Positions 16,707 to 28,311 of a stretch of DNA of 64,000 nucleotides are shown here, one piece after another. Each line of letters starts with the position of its first letter. Position 1 is the first letter of the stretch. Source of the DNA: Phascolarctobacterium faecium DSM 14760 (GTDB lineage: Bacteria; Bacillota; Negativicutes; Acidaminococcales; Acidaminococcaceae); NCBI RefSeq assembly GCF_003269275.1, contig NZ_QLTS01000002.1, forward strand, positions 1 to 64,000, in the 5' to 3' direction. Under the pieces are notes generated by a model. That model saw nothing but the letters and a program-made list of their open reading frames with translations, was not told the DNA's origin and made no database searches. Both the position numbers and the translations under genes were made by a program.

Positions 16707-19700
16707 TTAATCAAAAGCCAGCCGCGGCAGATTTTTTTCCAGCCAGGTCAAACTGTCAGTTTTTAATTTGACTGTGCGGAAAATAAGCTGGGCCTGCACG
16801 CCGCTTTTGAAATTCATATATTGCTGCTGCTCACTGATAAGCTTCATCAGGGCAGTCGGATCGATAGCAGCATTTTCAGCAAAGGTAATACGCAGCTCGC
16901 CCGGTTTGACACTGATACCGCGAATATGCAGCAGTCGGCACAAAGCCCGCAGACAGGCCACACGCCATAAAACTTCCACCTCTTCCGGAGGTTCTCCAAA
17001 CCGGTCGATAATTTCGTCAAGCAGATCGTCTTTTTCTCCATAGTCCAAGCCGGCAAAGCGTCTGTACAGCTCAAGTTTGTAACGAGGGTCAGCTATATAG
17101 TCATCGGGAATATATCCGTCAACGCTGATCTCAAGAACCGGATCCGGTTCAGGGATACCGTCTTCAACGCCATCCTTCAGCTTACGGATCGTACGCTCCA
17201 GCATATCGCAATAGGCAGCAAAACCCACACCTGCAATATGTCCATGCTGCTGCGCCCCCAGCAGATTACCGGCACCACGGATCTCCAGATCACGCATCGC
17301 GATCTTAAACCCGGCGCCCAGCTCTGTAAAATCACGAATCGCCTGCAAACGTTTTTCTGCGACCTCGCTCAAAGCACGATTACGTTTATAAACGAAATAG
17401 GCATAAGCCAGACGAGAGGAGCGCCCTACCCGGCCGCGCATCTGATACAGCTGCGATAAACCAAAATTTTCGGCTCCGTCGATAATAATAGTATTGGCCA
17501 AGGGCACATCCAAACCATTTTCGATGATCGAAGTCGACAGCAGCACATCACAGCTGCCTTCATAAAAAGCAATCATTGCATCTTCCAGCATATCCTCTGA
17601 CATTTGACCGTGAGCGATCCTGATATTGATCCCCGGCACCAGACTGCGCAGATCGGCAGCAATATTTTCGAGACCAAGAACCCTGTTATGCACATAATAA
17701 ATCCTGCCGCCGCGGCGCATTTCACGTTCCAGCGCTTCTTTGATCATTCCAGGATTATATTCGGCCACATAAGTTTCTACCGGCAGCCGTTCCTCCGGCG
17801 GTGATTCGATCACACTCATATCGCGTCCGTTGACAAGCGCCAAATGTAAAGTACGCGGAATCGGCGTCGCCGACAAGGTCAACACATCAACGCCTGTTTT
17901 CCAACGTTTGATTTTTTCTTTCTGAGCCACACCAAAACGCTGTTCTTCGTCGATGACAAGTAATCCCAGATCGGGGAACAGCACATCCTGCTGTAATAAA
18001 CGGTGTGTCCCAATCAGAACGTCCACCTGACCATTTTCCAGATCATTCAGGATTCGTTTTTGTTCCCTGGGAGTGCAGAAGCGGCTTACCATCTCTACTT
18101 TGACCCCAAAAGGCTGCATTCGTTCTTTGAAGGTCATAAAATGCTGCTGCGCCAAAACAGTCGTCGGCACCATTACTGCTACCTGTTTACCATCCATAAC
18201 TGCCTTAAAAGCAGCGCGGATAGCAACTTCTGTTTTACCATAACCGACATCACCGCACAACAATCTGTCCATCGGCTCAGGTTTTTCCATATCAGCCTTG
18301 ATCTCTGCGATCGCTTTAAGCTGATCCGGAGTTTCTTCATAAGGGAAGCGCTCTTCAAAGTCACGCTGCCATTCGGTATCCTCAGCGAAAGCATGACCAG
18401 GGACGATCTTCCGCTGCGCGTATAATCGCAGCAGTTCTTCAGCCAGCTCGGTAATCGCGGCACGGGCTTTACTCTGCACACGTTTCCAGTCGGCTCCGCC
18501 CATTTTAGAAAGCCTTGGAGCCTGCCCTTCGTTACCGACATATTTATGCAGCATGCCAACCTGTTCCACGGGGACATACAGTTTGTCGTCACCGGCATAC
18601 GCCAGCAGCAGATAATCACGATGCACGCCGTCAACAAGGACATTCTCCACGCCGATATAACGTCCAATACCGTGAACTGAATGGACTACATAATCTCCAG
18701 CCTTGATTTCCGAGAAATACTGCAGCTGAGCACCGCTGTTTTTGGTATGCAGCCGTCTTTTTTTCTGCATACCAAAAATATCATTTTCTGTCAGCAGCAG
18801 CCAGTTTTCATTCCAGAACCGAAACCCTGCCGTCAGCTCGCCGCTGATGACAGTGATGCGTCCCGGTCTAAGCAGTGCGCCCTCTTTTACAAAAGCAGCG
18901 TTTAAATTACGGCTTTGCAGACTGTCAGCAAGCCCGCGCGCTTTAATATCGCTGCTCATCATCACCACAGGCACCTGCCCGTCAGCCAGCCAGCCCTGCA
19001 GATCGCCTGTCAGCAATTCCAGATTTCTATTATACGGCGCTACAGACCGCACAGGCACATTGATATCCTTAAACAGCTGCAAACGGCTGTGTCCCAGCGC
19101 TGCTACGACCCAGGCTCTTTTCTGAGCGCAAAAACCTTCCAGCTCGGCAGGCGACCATAATTCATCGGCATAACCAGAACTTTCAATGTACAGTTTCTGT
19201 AAAATTTCAAATAAACGTGATGGCTCATCTACTACCAAGCGCGTCGAAGCAGCTAAATAATCAAGTACCGAAGCTGAAAAATCTTCGCCGGACTCAATTT
19301 GCAGCGGCACGATTTTAACAGCACTCAAAGATTCAATACTGCGCTGATTATCCAGGTCAAAACTGCGCATCGCATCAATAGTATCATCAAACCATTCGAT
19401 CCTGGCAGGATACTGACTATTGATCGGGAAAATATCAAGAATATCACCGCGCAGACAAAACTGACCGATGGCATCTACCTGAGTAGTACGCTCGTATCCC
19501 AGTTCGATCAGACGTTCCAGCAGCTCCTGTTGCTCAAGCTGCTGCCCCAATGTTACGACAACGCCGCTTCCCAAAACCTTCTGCGGTATCGGCAGCTTCT
19601 GCAGCAATGCTTCCGCAGTCACAAAAACGATACCCCGTTCTTCCCCCTGCAAGATACGCATCGCCGCCACGCGCCCAGCCTGAATCTCACGATTCCGCGA

Positions 19701-19985
19701 ATCAGCCTGCACCAGCGGCAAATCGACAGGATACAATTCCTGCATCAGCAAATCCGAATAAAAACAATTCAAAGTCCTGCGGTATTCACGAATATCGTCC
19801 CTGCCGCTAAGCAGAAACACTAAAGAGCCCTGTTCCGGCAAAAGCCGGTCCAGAGCTGCCAAAAATACTGTTTTTGCGGCTCCGCTGAGACCAGTCAGCG
19901 AACACCCCTGACCCTGCTGCCACAACCCGGCAGCGGTACGGGCTTCCGTTATTTCACCAATAGCGTCCAATAATTGCAATTTCAT
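16707..19985 (-). CDS. mfd: transcription-repair coupling factor Mfd
   Basis: Translocase that removes RNA polymerase stalled at DNA lesions and recruits UvrA. 1092 residues, slightly short of the usual 1150. Order: a UvrB-like N-terminal module (1-300), the polymerase-interaction domain (about 420-490; [17 protein letters not shown]), helicase motifs ([51 protein letters not shown]), and the C-terminal TRCF regulatory domain (about 940-1060). It is the first of the housekeeping cluster genes on this side, separated from glpX by a terminator. In Bacillus spoVT follows mfd; here it is missing. Confidence 0.97.
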   Translation of the reverse strand: MKLQLLDAIGEITEARTAAGLWQQGQGCSLTGLSGAAKTVFLAALDRLLPEQGSLVFLLSGRDDIREYRRTLNCFYSDLLMQELYPVDLPLVQADSRNREIQAGRVAAMRILQGEERGIVFVTAEALLQKLPIPQKVLGSGVVVTLGQQLEQQELLERLIELGYERTTQVDAIGQFCLRGDILDIFPINSQYPARIEWFDDTIDAMRSFDLDNQRSIESLSAVKIVPLQIESGEDFSASVLDYLAASTRLVVDEPSRLFEILQKLYIESSGYADELWSPAELEGFCAQKRAWVVAALGHSRLQLFKDINVPVRSVAPYNRNLELLTGDLQGWLADGQVPVVMMSSDIKARGLADSLQSRNLNAAFVKEGALLRPGRITVISGELTAGFRFWNENWLLLTENDIFGMQKKRRLHTKNSGAQLQYFSEIKAGDYVVHSVHGIGRYIGVENVLVDGVHRDYLLLAYAGDDKLYVPVEQVGMLHKYVGNEGQAPRLSKMGGADWKRVQSKARAAITELAEELLRLYAQRKIVPGHAFAEDTEWQRDFEERFPYEETPDQLKAIAEIKADMEKPEPMDRLLCGDVGYGKTEVAIRAAFKAVMDGKQVAVMVPTTVLAQQHFMTFKERMQPFGVKVEMVSRFCTPREQKRILNDLENGQVDVLIGTHRLLQQDVLFPDLGLLVIDEEQRFGVAQKEKIKRWKTGVDVLTLSATPIPRTLHLALVNGRDMSVIESPPEERLPVETYVAEYNPGMIKEALEREMRRGGRIYYVHNRVLGLENIAADLRSLVPGINIRIAHGQMSEDMLEDAMIAFYEGSCDVLLSTSIIENGLDVPLANTIIIDGAENFGLSQLYQMRGRVGRSSRLAYAYFVYKRNRALSEVAEKRLQAIRDFTELGAGFKIAMRDLEIRGAGNLLGAQQHGHIAGVGFAAYCDMLERTIRKLKDGVEDGIPEPDPVLEISVDGYIPDDYIADPRYKLELYRRFAGLDYGEKDDLLDEIIDRFGEPPEEVEVLWRVACLRALCRLLHIRGISVKPGELRITFAENAAIDPTALMKLISEQQQYMNFKSGVQAQLIFRTVKLKTDSLTWLEKNLPRLAFD

Positions 19986-20005
19986 CAGTTTACCCTTGAA
20001 AACAA

Positions 20006-20033
20006 AAGGGTTCTAGCCTGAGCTAAAACCCTT
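20006..20033 (-). terminator. terminator of glpX
   Basis: AAGGGTT/AACCCTT with an inner TAGC/GCTA pairing and a CTGA loop. The minus-strand flank is TTTTGTTTTC. It lies between glpX and mfd. Confidence 0.85.
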
Positions 20034-20047
20034 GAAGATTGTAAAAC

Positions 20048-21010
20048 TTACAGTTTAACGGCAAAATCTTTGCGGTCAAAGCTGTGTACTGCGTCAACAA
20101 AACGTACTGTACCGGTTTTATAACGCATGGAAACAGTATGTGTACGTACACCGCCGCCGAAATAACGCAGACCGCTGAGCAAATTGCTTTCGGTGATAGC
20201 CGTCGCAGTGAACATGCAGTCGTCGCCTTTGACCATATCGTCCAAGCTCAAAACCTGCTGGCAATCGCAGATGCCCATTTCCAGGCAGCGTTTGACCTGT
20301 TCATCATCTTCAGGGCACAACCGTGCCTGCATATCACCGCCGAGACATTTGATAGCGGCAGCAGCCAGTACGCCTTCAGGAGCACCGCCCTTACCGATAT
20401 ACATATGCACGCCGGTACCTTCAATGCCGGCATTGACGATAGGGTTAACGTCGCCGTCAGTAATCAACTGAATACGTGCTCCGGCACGGCGAATCTCATC
20501 CATAATACCATAGTGACGTTCACGGTCCAGCAATACGACGGTCAGGTCAGAAACCTTACGTTCTAAGGCTTTAGCCACGCGTTCCAGGTTTTCACTGACC
20601 GGCGCATCAATATCGATGCAGCCTTTAGCTCGAGGACCGACAGCGATCTTATCCATATACATGTCAGGAGCATGCAGCAGGCAGCCTTTCGGTGCGATGG
20701 CAATAACCGCGATTGCGCCAGGCTGACCTTTAGCTACCAGATTCGTACCTTCAACAGGGTCAACGGCAATATCGACTTCGGCACCGCCGCCGCCGACTTT
20801 CTCACCGATATACAGCATCGGCGCTTCATCCATCTCACCTTCACCGATAACTACTGTACCGCTGATATTTACCGTATCGAATGCCTTGCGCATAGCGTCG
20901 ACCGCCAGCTGATCGGCACCGTTTTTATCACCACGTCCTACACTGCGGCCGCAGGCAATTGCTGCAGCTTCGGTAACACGTACGAACTCCATGGATAATT
21001 CTCTGTTCAT
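20048..21010 (-). CDS. glpX: class II fructose-1,6-bisphosphatase
   Basis: Gluconeogenic enzyme that hydrolyses fructose 1,6-bisphosphate to fructose 6-phosphate. 320 residues, the normal GlpX length. Metal and substrate motifs are visible: GEGEMDEAPMLYIGE, DIAVDPVEGTNLVAKGQPGAIAV, LDRERHYGIMDEIRRAGARI and GTGVHMYIGKGGAPEGVLAAA. It stands alone with its own promoter and terminator. A GlpX-type phosphatase fits an anaerobe that makes hexose from organic or amino acids. Confidence 0.96.
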   Translation of the reverse strand: MNRELSMEFVRVTEAAAIACGRSVGRGDKNGADQLAVDAMRKAFDTVNISGTVVIGEGEMDEAPMLYIGEKVGGGGAEVDIAVDPVEGTNLVAKGQPGAIAVIAIAPKGCLLHAPDMYMDKIAVGPRAKGCIDIDAPVSENLERVAKALERKVSDLTVVLLDRERHYGIMDEIRRAGARIQLITDGDVNPIVNAGIEGTGVHMYIGKGGAPEGVLAAAAIKCLGGDMQARLCPEDDEQVKRCLEMGICDCQQVLSLDDMVKGDDCMFTATAITESNLLSGLRYFGGGVRTHTVSMRYKTGTVRFVDAVHSFDRKDFAVKL

Positions 21011-21056
21011 TCCTCAACCATCTCCTTTATTGATACGATCATATAAAATCATATTA

Positions 21057-21085
21057 ATTATATCACTTTCTGCCGTAACTTGCAG
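21057..21085 (-). promoter_or_regulatory. probable promoter of glpX
   Basis: Minus-strand consensus TATAAT (21057-21062) with a weak CTGCAA -35 box (21080-21085) at 17 bases. Leader about 40 bases. Confidence 0.5.
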
Positions 21086-21122
21086 AGTAAAATAAAAATT
21101 ACTTTATTTTAAGTTAAATTTA

Positions 21123-21689
21123 TCAACTTATCTTAAGCATCAGCAATTCAAACACGATCTGCAGCGGCAGCACAAAAGCGATATACAGCAGCAACAAGCT
21201 GAATGCTACAGTTGCCAGCGACCGTTTAAAATCTATCAGGTAAACCACCTGTAAGGCTCTGATCAGCAGGTACAGCATCCACAGCTTCGCTGTAATACAG
21301 GCCCCCACTACTACCAGCATCCCCGGCAGGCCCAGTTTTGTCCCCAGCAAAGCTACCGGAGTCATGACCAGAAACGGTAAAGTCGTATAACCCAGCAGAC
21401 AGATCAATCCCACAGCATCACCGGCCATGGCTCCTAAAGTTTCCAAAATCCCGTGCAGCAAAAAACCATACATCGACAAAACTACGCCGGCAATGGAAAC
21501 AGCGGCCGCAATAACAGCAAACCTTACCGACAGCGTCTGATCTAAAAACAACTGATTTGTTACAACGCCGCTGAACAGACCCACGCTTAAGGCAAAATAC
21601 CACAAGCTGCGCCACATGCAGCGCTCCTGTACCAACAAACGCATGCCATCTCTGGTTTCAAACAAAACGTCAAAGGTTTTACGCCTCAT
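21123..21689 (-). CDS. YIP1-family integral membrane protein
   Basis: 188 residues with about five hydrophobic helices and the YIP1-like pattern (RDGMRLLVQERCMWRSLWYF at the start, then glycine-containing membrane segments). Function in bacteria is not known. It starts six bases after the sppA stop, so both are in one unit, suggesting a joint membrane role. I rely on overall pattern rather than a catalytic motif. Confidence 0.75.
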   Translation of the reverse strand: MRRKTFDVLFETRDGMRLLVQERCMWRSLWYFALSVGLFSGVVTNQLFLDQTLSVRFAVIAAAVSIAGVVLSMYGFLLHGILETLGAMAGDAVGLICLLGYTTLPFLVMTPVALLGTKLGLPGMLVVVGACITAKLWMLYLLIRALQVVYLIDFKRSLATVAFSLLLLYIAFVLPLQIVFELLMLKIS

Positions 21690-21695
21690 AAGGCA

Positions 21696-22631
21696 TCACC
21701 TCGCCGCCTGCGGTGAAGACATTCCAGCCGCGTCTTTTTGCAGCAGCATTTCCAACTGCCCCAGCATCATTTTAGATAACTGGGCACTGAAAAATACTTC
21801 CCAGGGTTTTTGACGCTTGTTTTCTTTAATTTCCGGTATTCCATCTACTCCGATGGCTTTACCTGCTGCCTCCAAAGCGTCATAATAATTGCCAAGTTCA
21901 TCGACAAGCCCGACTGCCTGAGCCTGCTGACCGGTATAAACACGTCCGTCCGCCAAAGCTTTTACTTTAGTGATATCCATTTTACGCCCTTCAGCGATCA
22001 CGGCGACAAAATTCTCAAACATCTGATTGACCATATTTTGTAATATCTGCTGTTCTTCCGGAGTCATCGGTCTGTCAGCGGACATAATATCCTTGTACTG
22101 ACCGCTTTTGATTTTAGTAGTATAGATACCGATTTTTTTGAAAAGTTCCTGCGTATTCATATAGGGCATATAGACCCCGATACTGCCTGTCAAAGTAGAC
22201 GGATTGGCATAAATAGTATCGCTGTAAGCAGCCAGCCAATAAGCTGCCGAAGCAGCACTGTCGCCCATCGAAGTAATGATCGGTTTATCAGTAGTTTCTT
22301 TAAAACGTTTCAGTTCACGGCCAACTTCTTCTGCTGCGGTAACACTGCCGCCTGGGGAATTGATACGCAGCACCAGTGCTTTTACACTGCTGTCGGCAGC
22401 CGCCTCACGGATCTCACGCATCAGACGGCCTGAAGAAGCGCCCGTAGTTTCACCCCAGATATTCTCGCCCGGTTCACCGCTGACGATAGTCCCTTCGATA
22501 TTGATGACTGCTACCCTGTCTGCCGGGGCAGCAATAACCTTTTCATCATTATTTTTACCTGAAAGCAGCGACACTACAAAAGACAGGACAGCGATCAATA
22601 AAATCGCACTGATAAAAATTTTTTTCAGCAT
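21696..22631 (-). CDS. sppA: signal peptide peptidase SppA, short form
   Basis: Membrane-anchored serine protease that clears cleaved signal peptides. 311 residues, the 36K single-domain type found in Gram-positives and archaea. Residues 1-28 form a signal anchor. The Ser-Lys dyad is seen as SMGDSAASAAYWLAAY (nucleophile Ser) and the lysine of ELFKKIGIYTTKIKSGQYKD. VLRINSPGGSVTAAEE is the ClpP-fold substrate strand. It is followed closely by the YIP1 gene and preceded by the pyrG terminator. Confidence 0.95.
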   Translation of the reverse strand: MLKKIFISAILLIAVLSFVVSLLSGKNNDEKVIAAPADRVAVINIEGTIVSGEPGENIWGETTGASSGRLMREIREAAADSSVKALVLRINSPGGSVTAAEEVGRELKRFKETTDKPIITSMGDSAASAAYWLAAYSDTIYANPSTLTGSIGVYMPYMNTQELFKKIGIYTTKIKSGQYKDIMSADRPMTPEEQQILQNMVNQMFENFVAVIAEGRKMDITKVKALADGRVYTGQQAQAVGLVDELGNYYDALEAAGKAIGVDGIPEIKENKRQKPWEVFFSAQLSKMMLGQLEMLLQKDAAGMSSPQAAR

Positions 22632-22652
22632 ACTTTCTACTCCTTTTACAAA

Positions 22653-22681
22653 AAAAGCAGACTGACTCGCAGTCTGCTTTT
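22653..22681 (-). terminator. terminator of pyrG
   Basis: Perfect 12-bp stem AAAAGCAGACTG/CAGTCTGCTTTT with a 5-base loop; the minus-strand flank is TTTTTGTAAAAG. Confidence 0.92.
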
Positions 22682-22699
22682 GGGTTTTTCTTCAGAGTC

Positions 22700-24361
<1,662 letters not shown>

Positions 24362-26020
24362 TTACATTCTTTCCGGTGCCGATACGCCCAAAATATTCAA
24401 AGCATGTTTAATAGTATGGCGGGTCGCCTGTACCAGCTTGATCCGTGCCTGCTGCACTTCCGGGTCCACACCCAGGATACGGCACTGATTATAGAAGGAA
24501 TGGAACAGTCCGGCCAGATCGTGCACATAATGCGCCACACGGTGTACCGCGCGTTCTTTAGCCGCAAGCTCCAGCATTTCCTGATATTCGCCCAGTTTTT
24601 TGATCAGTTCCAGCTCTGTCGCATCTGTCAGCAGATTATAATCGGCAGCAGCCGCTTCAACAACATTCTCCTCAGCCAACTGACGCATGATACTGCAAAT
24701 GCGGGCATGTGCATATTGAATATAATACACAGGATTTTCATTAGATTTTTCAGTAGCCAGAGTCAGATCAAAATCCAGCTGGCTGTCGATCGAACGCATA
24801 GCAAAAAAGAATCTGGCAGCATCAGTACCGACTTCTTCGATCAGCTCGTTCAAAGTGACGCTCTGACCCGTACGCTTCGACATCTTGACCAGCTCACCGT
24901 TGCGGTACAGACTGACCATCTGCAGGATCAAAACTTCCAGCTGCTCAGGATCATACCCTAAAGCGCCTACAGCTGCCTTCATTCTGGCGATATACCCATG
25001 GTGATCAGCGCCCCACAGGTTGATGACACGGTCAAAACCGCGGCTGAATTTATTCCAGTGATAAGCAATATCAGCAGCCAAATAAGTAGGCACACCGTTA
25101 TCACGGATCACGACGCGGTCCTTATCATCACCGTAAGCAGTAGCTTTCAGCCACAATGCTCCGTCTTTTTCATACATATAGCCGCGTTCCGTCAAAAGTT
25201 CGCAGGCTTCTTTGATCTTATCTGCATCATGCAGTGTCTGCTCGCTGAACCAGACATCAAATGTGACGTTAAAGGCTTCCAAATCTTCCTTTAGAGCAGC
25301 AAGCTTTTCTTTTAAGGCAATCGTACGGAATTCGTGCAAACGTTCCTGCTCATCCATATGCAGGAATTTATCGCCGTAGATCTTGACGATGCGTTTGGCA
25401 GTTTCCACAATGTCGTAACCATGATAACCGTTTTCCGGGAACTCCACATCCACACCAAGCTCTTCCAGATAACGGGCATTGACCGAAGCAGCCAGATTAT
25501 TGATTTGATTGCCGGCATCATTGATATAGTATTCACGGGTAACATCATAGCCTGCCGCTTTCAGAAGATTGGCAAGTGAACTGCCTACCGCAGCACCACG
25601 GCCATGGCCGACATGCAGCGGTCCGGTAGGATTGGCGCTCACATATTCCAATTGGATCTTTTCGCCGCCTCTGGCAGGCAGATTGCCGTAATCAGCACCT
25701 GCCGCTACGATACTTGCCAAAAGTTCGGCTGTCCAATTTTGTTTCAGATAAAAATTAATAAACCCCGGTCCCGCGATCTCAGCCTTTGCAACATAAGGGC
25801 AGTCCAGATTGTCGATCACAGCCTGAGCCACTAAACGCGGATTACATTTTAAGCCGCGGGCTGACTGCATGGCAAAATTGGTGGCAAAATCACCAAATTC
25901 CTTTTGCGGCGGCACCTCTAATAATACCTCCGGCAAGTCTCCCTCTTTGATAGTACCGGCGGCAATCGCTTTAACCGCGGCAGCTTTAATGGCAGCAGCC
26001 AGTGCTTCCTTCATATTCAC
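24362..26020 (-). CDS. argS: arginyl-tRNA synthetase
   Basis: Class I enzyme that charges tRNA-Arg. About 552 residues. Add1 domain at residues 1-90, the HIGH-like motif ANPTGPLHVGHGRG, the KMSKS loop VKMSKRTGQSVTL, and a C-terminal DALR anticodon-binding domain. An ATG at 26029 lies directly against the GAGGAGG site, too close; the GTG at 26020 has nine bases of spacing and is the better start. The gene overlaps the end of the DUF1934 gene, so both are translationally coupled. Confidence 0.96.
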   Translation of the reverse strand: MNMKEALAAAIKAAAVKAIAAGTIKEGDLPEVLLEVPPQKEFGDFATNFAMQSARGLKCNPRLVAQAVIDNLDCPYVAKAEIAGPGFINFYLKQNWTAELLASIVAAGADYGNLPARGGEKIQLEYVSANPTGPLHVGHGRGAAVGSSLANLLKAAGYDVTREYYINDAGNQINNLAASVNARYLEELGVDVEFPENGYHGYDIVETAKRIVKIYGDKFLHMDEQERLHEFRTIALKEKLAALKEDLEAFNVTFDVWFSEQTLHDADKIKEACELLTERGYMYEKDGALWLKATAYGDDKDRVVIRDNGVPTYLAADIAYHWNKFSRGFDRVINLWGADHHGYIARMKAAVGALGYDPEQLEVLILQMVSLYRNGELVKMSKRTGQSVTLNELIEEVGTDAARFFFAMRSIDSQLDFDLTLATEKSNENPVYYIQYAHARICSIMRQLAEENVVEAAAADYNLLTDATELELIKKLGEYQEMLELAAKERAVHRVAHYVHDLAGLFHSFYNQCRILGVDPEVQQARIKLVQATRHTIKHALNILGVSAPERM

Positions 26021-26441
26021 GCTTGACATCCTCCTCGATTTCCATCTTCAGCTTAAATCTGCTGCGTGTCTGTCCTTCCAGTTCTAAAACATATTCCAAA
26101 TCGATATGCCAGACTTTGTCTCGGCAATAAACATATAAATACTCTGTCGTCAGCCGCATCGGCAAAGCCAGATATGGAGTCCGGTACATACTTTCACTGA
26201 CCAGACCTCCGGCAAATTCCTGCCTGCAATCCACCGTGCCGCTGCGTAGAATAATGACTCTCTCATAATCCCACTTGATAGTAGTTTTTGTGCCTGCCAG
26301 ACCTGCTGCTTCAGATTCATCATAAAAAACATAATATTTATTATTTTTTTCTGCCAGTCTCCCGTAAGCTGTGGTCTCGATATTTTCCGTCCCTGCGCTG
26401 CTGTGTGACTGGCTGTAAATATGTATTTTCACAGGCTGCAT
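25986..26441 (-). CDS. DUF1934 (YwiB-like) beta-barrel protein
   Basis: 151 residues from the ATG at 26441 (GGAGTG upstream). The open frame extends to 26579, but the promoter at 26582-26610 starts RNA near 26575, so the extra 46 codons are leader. The sequence alternates beta-strand patterns (TENIETTAYGRLAEKNNKYY, VFYDE, TTIKWDYERVIILRSG, RTPYLALPM), as in the lipocalin-like DUF1934 family. Its function is unknown; genes of this family commonly precede argS in Firmicutes, as here. Confidence 0.85.
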   Translation of the reverse strand: MQPVKIHIYSQSHSSAGTENIETTAYGRLAEKNNKYYVFYDESEAAGLAGTKTTIKWDYERVIILRSGTVDCRQEFAGGLVSESMYRTPYLALPMRLTTEYLYVYCRDKVWHIDLEYVLELEGQTRSRFKLKMEIEEDVKREYEGSTGCCH

Positions 26442-26471
26442 AACACTTTTCACTCCATAAAAACGACTAGA

Positions 26472-26518
26472 GCTTACTCCCTTTCGCCGCGTTAACCTAT
26501 GTTCGAAACGGAGCAAGC
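26472..26518 (-). promoter_or_regulatory. long hairpin in the leader of DUF1934-argS-pyrG
   Basis: Two 15-base arms (26504-26518 and 26472-26486) pair on the minus-strand RNA with 13 Watson-Crick pairs, one G-U and one G-G mismatch around a 17-base loop. It lies about 30 bases before the DUF1934 start, and is not followed by a T-run, so it is not a simple terminator. I do not recognise it as a T-box or a known riboswitch. Confidence 0.6.
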
Positions 26519-26581
26519 CCCTCAATGCCTGCACCTTCCTTTCAATAAATAAAAGGAACGGTCTACAAAACTTCTTCAAAT

Positions 26582-26610
26582 ATTATATATCAGTGGCCGT
26601 ATTCAGTCAA
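26582..26610 (-). promoter_or_regulatory. promoter of DUF1934-argS-pyrG
   Basis: Minus-strand TTGACT (26605-26610) and TATAAT (26582-26587), 17-base spacer. Predicted leader about 134 bases. Confidence 0.8.
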
Positions 26611-26624
26611 GGAAAGGCTGACTC

Positions 26625-26654
26625 TTGCACCTGCGGTTAAAAAAAGTGTATAAT
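26625..26654 (+). promoter_or_regulatory. promoter of putP
   Basis: TTGCAC (26625-26630) and TATAAT (26649-26654), 18-base spacer, 40 bases upstream of the putP ATG. It is back to back with the argS-unit promoter. Confidence 0.65.
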
Positions 26655-26694
26655 ATTTATACTGTTTTTGTTGAATTAAAGAGGAGGGGTCGCG

Positions 26695-28182
26695 ATGCAG
26701 CAAGATTGGGGCATCATTTTTGCATTTGGATTGTATTTTTTAGCACTGTTCGGCATAGGGATTTTCCATATGAAAAAAGAACAGGATCTGGCCGGCTATG
26801 TTTTAGGCGGACGTAAGGTAGGGCCATGGGTCTCGGCAATGAGTGCCGAAGCCTCAGATATGAGCGGCTGGATGCTGATGGGATTGCCGGGCTATGCGTA
26901 TGTAGCAGGTGTCAGCGCATTCTGGATCGCTATCGGCTTGGCAATCGGAACCTGGCTGAACTGGCTGTTTGTGGCTAAGCGGCTGCGTGTTTATACCAAA
27001 ATAGCCAACGATTCGATCACTTTACCGGATTTTTTTGAAAACCGGTTCCGCGATAAAACAAAAATCCTGCGTGTCGTTTCGGCAATTTTTATTTTTATTT
27101 TCTTTCTTATCTATACAGCTTCTGGTTTCGTTGCCGGCGGACGCTTATTCAATACTGTTTTTGGACTGCCTTATTTTGAATCACTGCTCATCACGGCAGG
27201 CATTGTAGTTTTTTACACCTTTACCGGCGGTTATGTAGCGGTCTGCCGCACCGACTTCTTCCAGGGCTGCCTGATGTTCTTTGCGATCATCATCGTTCCT
27301 GTAACCGGTATTTTTAAAGCCGGTGGTCCGGTAACAGCCTTTGAAAAACTTTATAATATGAACGCCAACTATTTCAGCTTTTTTACCGATGCTACCGGCG
27401 TCACACTAAGCGCTACGGCAATTATTTCTCTGCTGGCCTGGGGTCTGGGTTACTTCGGCCAGCCGCATATCCTGGTACGCTTTATGGGCATCAGCTCTGC
27501 CAAAGAGATCCCTCAGGCAACCCGTATCGCTATGGTCTGGGTAATCTTTTCACTGTTCTTCGCAGTTACGGTCGGACTTGTAGGACGCGTGTTGTTGGGC
27601 GATACGCTGACAGGCGTCAATGCCGAAACTGTTTTTATGGTTCTTAACAATGAATTCTTCGTTTCCTTCCTGGCCGGCATCATCATTTCCGCTATTTTGG
27701 GCGCGATCATGAGTACTTCTTCCAGCCAGCTGCTGGTAACAGCTTCAGCAATCTCCACCGACTTTTACCAAGCGCTGCTGCGTAAAAATGCCGGTGAAAA
27801 AGAACTGGTTTTTGTCAGCCGTTTATCTGTAATTTTAGTGGCCTGCTGCTCATTAGCGCTGGCTTCCAACCCCAACAACTATATCCTGGAGCTGGTAGCA
27901 TATGCCTGGGCAGGCTTCGGCGCCTCTTTTGGCCCGCTTGTACTGTTCAGCCTTTTCTGGCGCCGCACTACTATCAAAGGCGCTATTGCAGGCGTTTTCT
28001 TCGGTGGCAGCACAGTGCTTATCTGGAAAGAATTTTTTGCTTACACCGATATTTACGAAATCGTTCCCGGTTTCATCATTTCAGCTCTGGCTATTTATGT
28101 TGTCAGCCTGCTGGATAAAAAACCCGATGCTGCTATAGTCAAAGACTTTGACGTAGCTGAAGCCCATATTCAGGATATGTAA
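26695..28182 (+). CDS. putP: sodium/proline symporter PutP
   Basis: Na+-coupled proline uptake across the cytoplasmic membrane. 495 residues with about 13 helices of the SSS family. The sodium and proline site region SAEASDMSGWMLMGLPGYAY is almost identical to the well-studied PutP motif, including the essential Asp. GAIMSTSSSQLLVTASAISTD carries the second sodium-site serines. AGAGGAGGGG lies eight bases before the ATG. Single-gene unit with its own promoter and terminator; proline could serve as osmolyte or fuel. Confidence 0.95.
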   Translation: MQQDWGIIFAFGLYFLALFGIGIFHMKKEQDLAGYVLGGRKVGPWVSAMSAEASDMSGWMLMGLPGYAYVAGVSAFWIAIGLAIGTWLNWLFVAKRLRVYTKIANDSITLPDFFENRFRDKTKILRVVSAIFIFIFFLIYTASGFVAGGRLFNTVFGLPYFESLLITAGIVVFYTFTGGYVAVCRTDFFQGCLMFFAIIIVPVTGIFKAGGPVTAFEKLYNMNANYFSFFTDATGVTLSATAIISLLAWGLGYFGQPHILVRFMGISSAKEIPQATRIAMVWVIFSLFFAVTVGLVGRVLLGDTLTGVNAETVFMVLNNEFFVSFLAGIIISAILGAIMSTSSSQLLVTASAISTDFYQALLRKNAGEKELVFVSRLSVILVACCSLALASNPNNYILELVAYAWAGFGASFGPLVLFSLFWRRTTIKGAIAGVFFGGSTVLIWKEFFAYTDIYEIVPGFIISALAIYVVSLLDKKPDAAIVKDFDVAEAHIQDM

Positions 28183-28191
28183 AAACTGCTT

Positions 28192-28227
28192 AAAAGCACC
28201 CGCAGATTTATCTGCGGGTGCTTTTTT
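28192..28227 (+). terminator. terminator of putP
   Basis: 15-bp perfect stem (28192-28206 with 28211-28225) and a 4-base loop, ending in TTTTTT. Confidence 0.95.
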
Positions 28228-28254
28228 ATATCCTATAAGGCATAAATATCATAA

Positions 28255-28288
28255 AAAATAACGCCTGCATTTTCGCAGACGTTATTTT
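28255..28288 (-). terminator. terminator of the AraC-EamA unit
   Basis: AAAATAACGCCTGC pairs with GCAGACGTTATTTT with one mismatch. It faces the putP terminator in the convergent gap. Confidence 0.85.
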
Positions 28289-28311
28289 AAATTTTCTTTT
28301 TACAAAATATT

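Noticed and set aside
26442-26579. N-terminal extension of the DUF1934 protein
   Set aside because: The consensus promoter puts the RNA start near 26575 and the stretch forms an RNA hairpin; a ribosome site precedes the ATG at 26441 instead.
26440-26580. T-box riboswitch for argS
   Set aside because: No GGTGG-type antiterminator bulge, specifier loop or terminator hairpin is visible.
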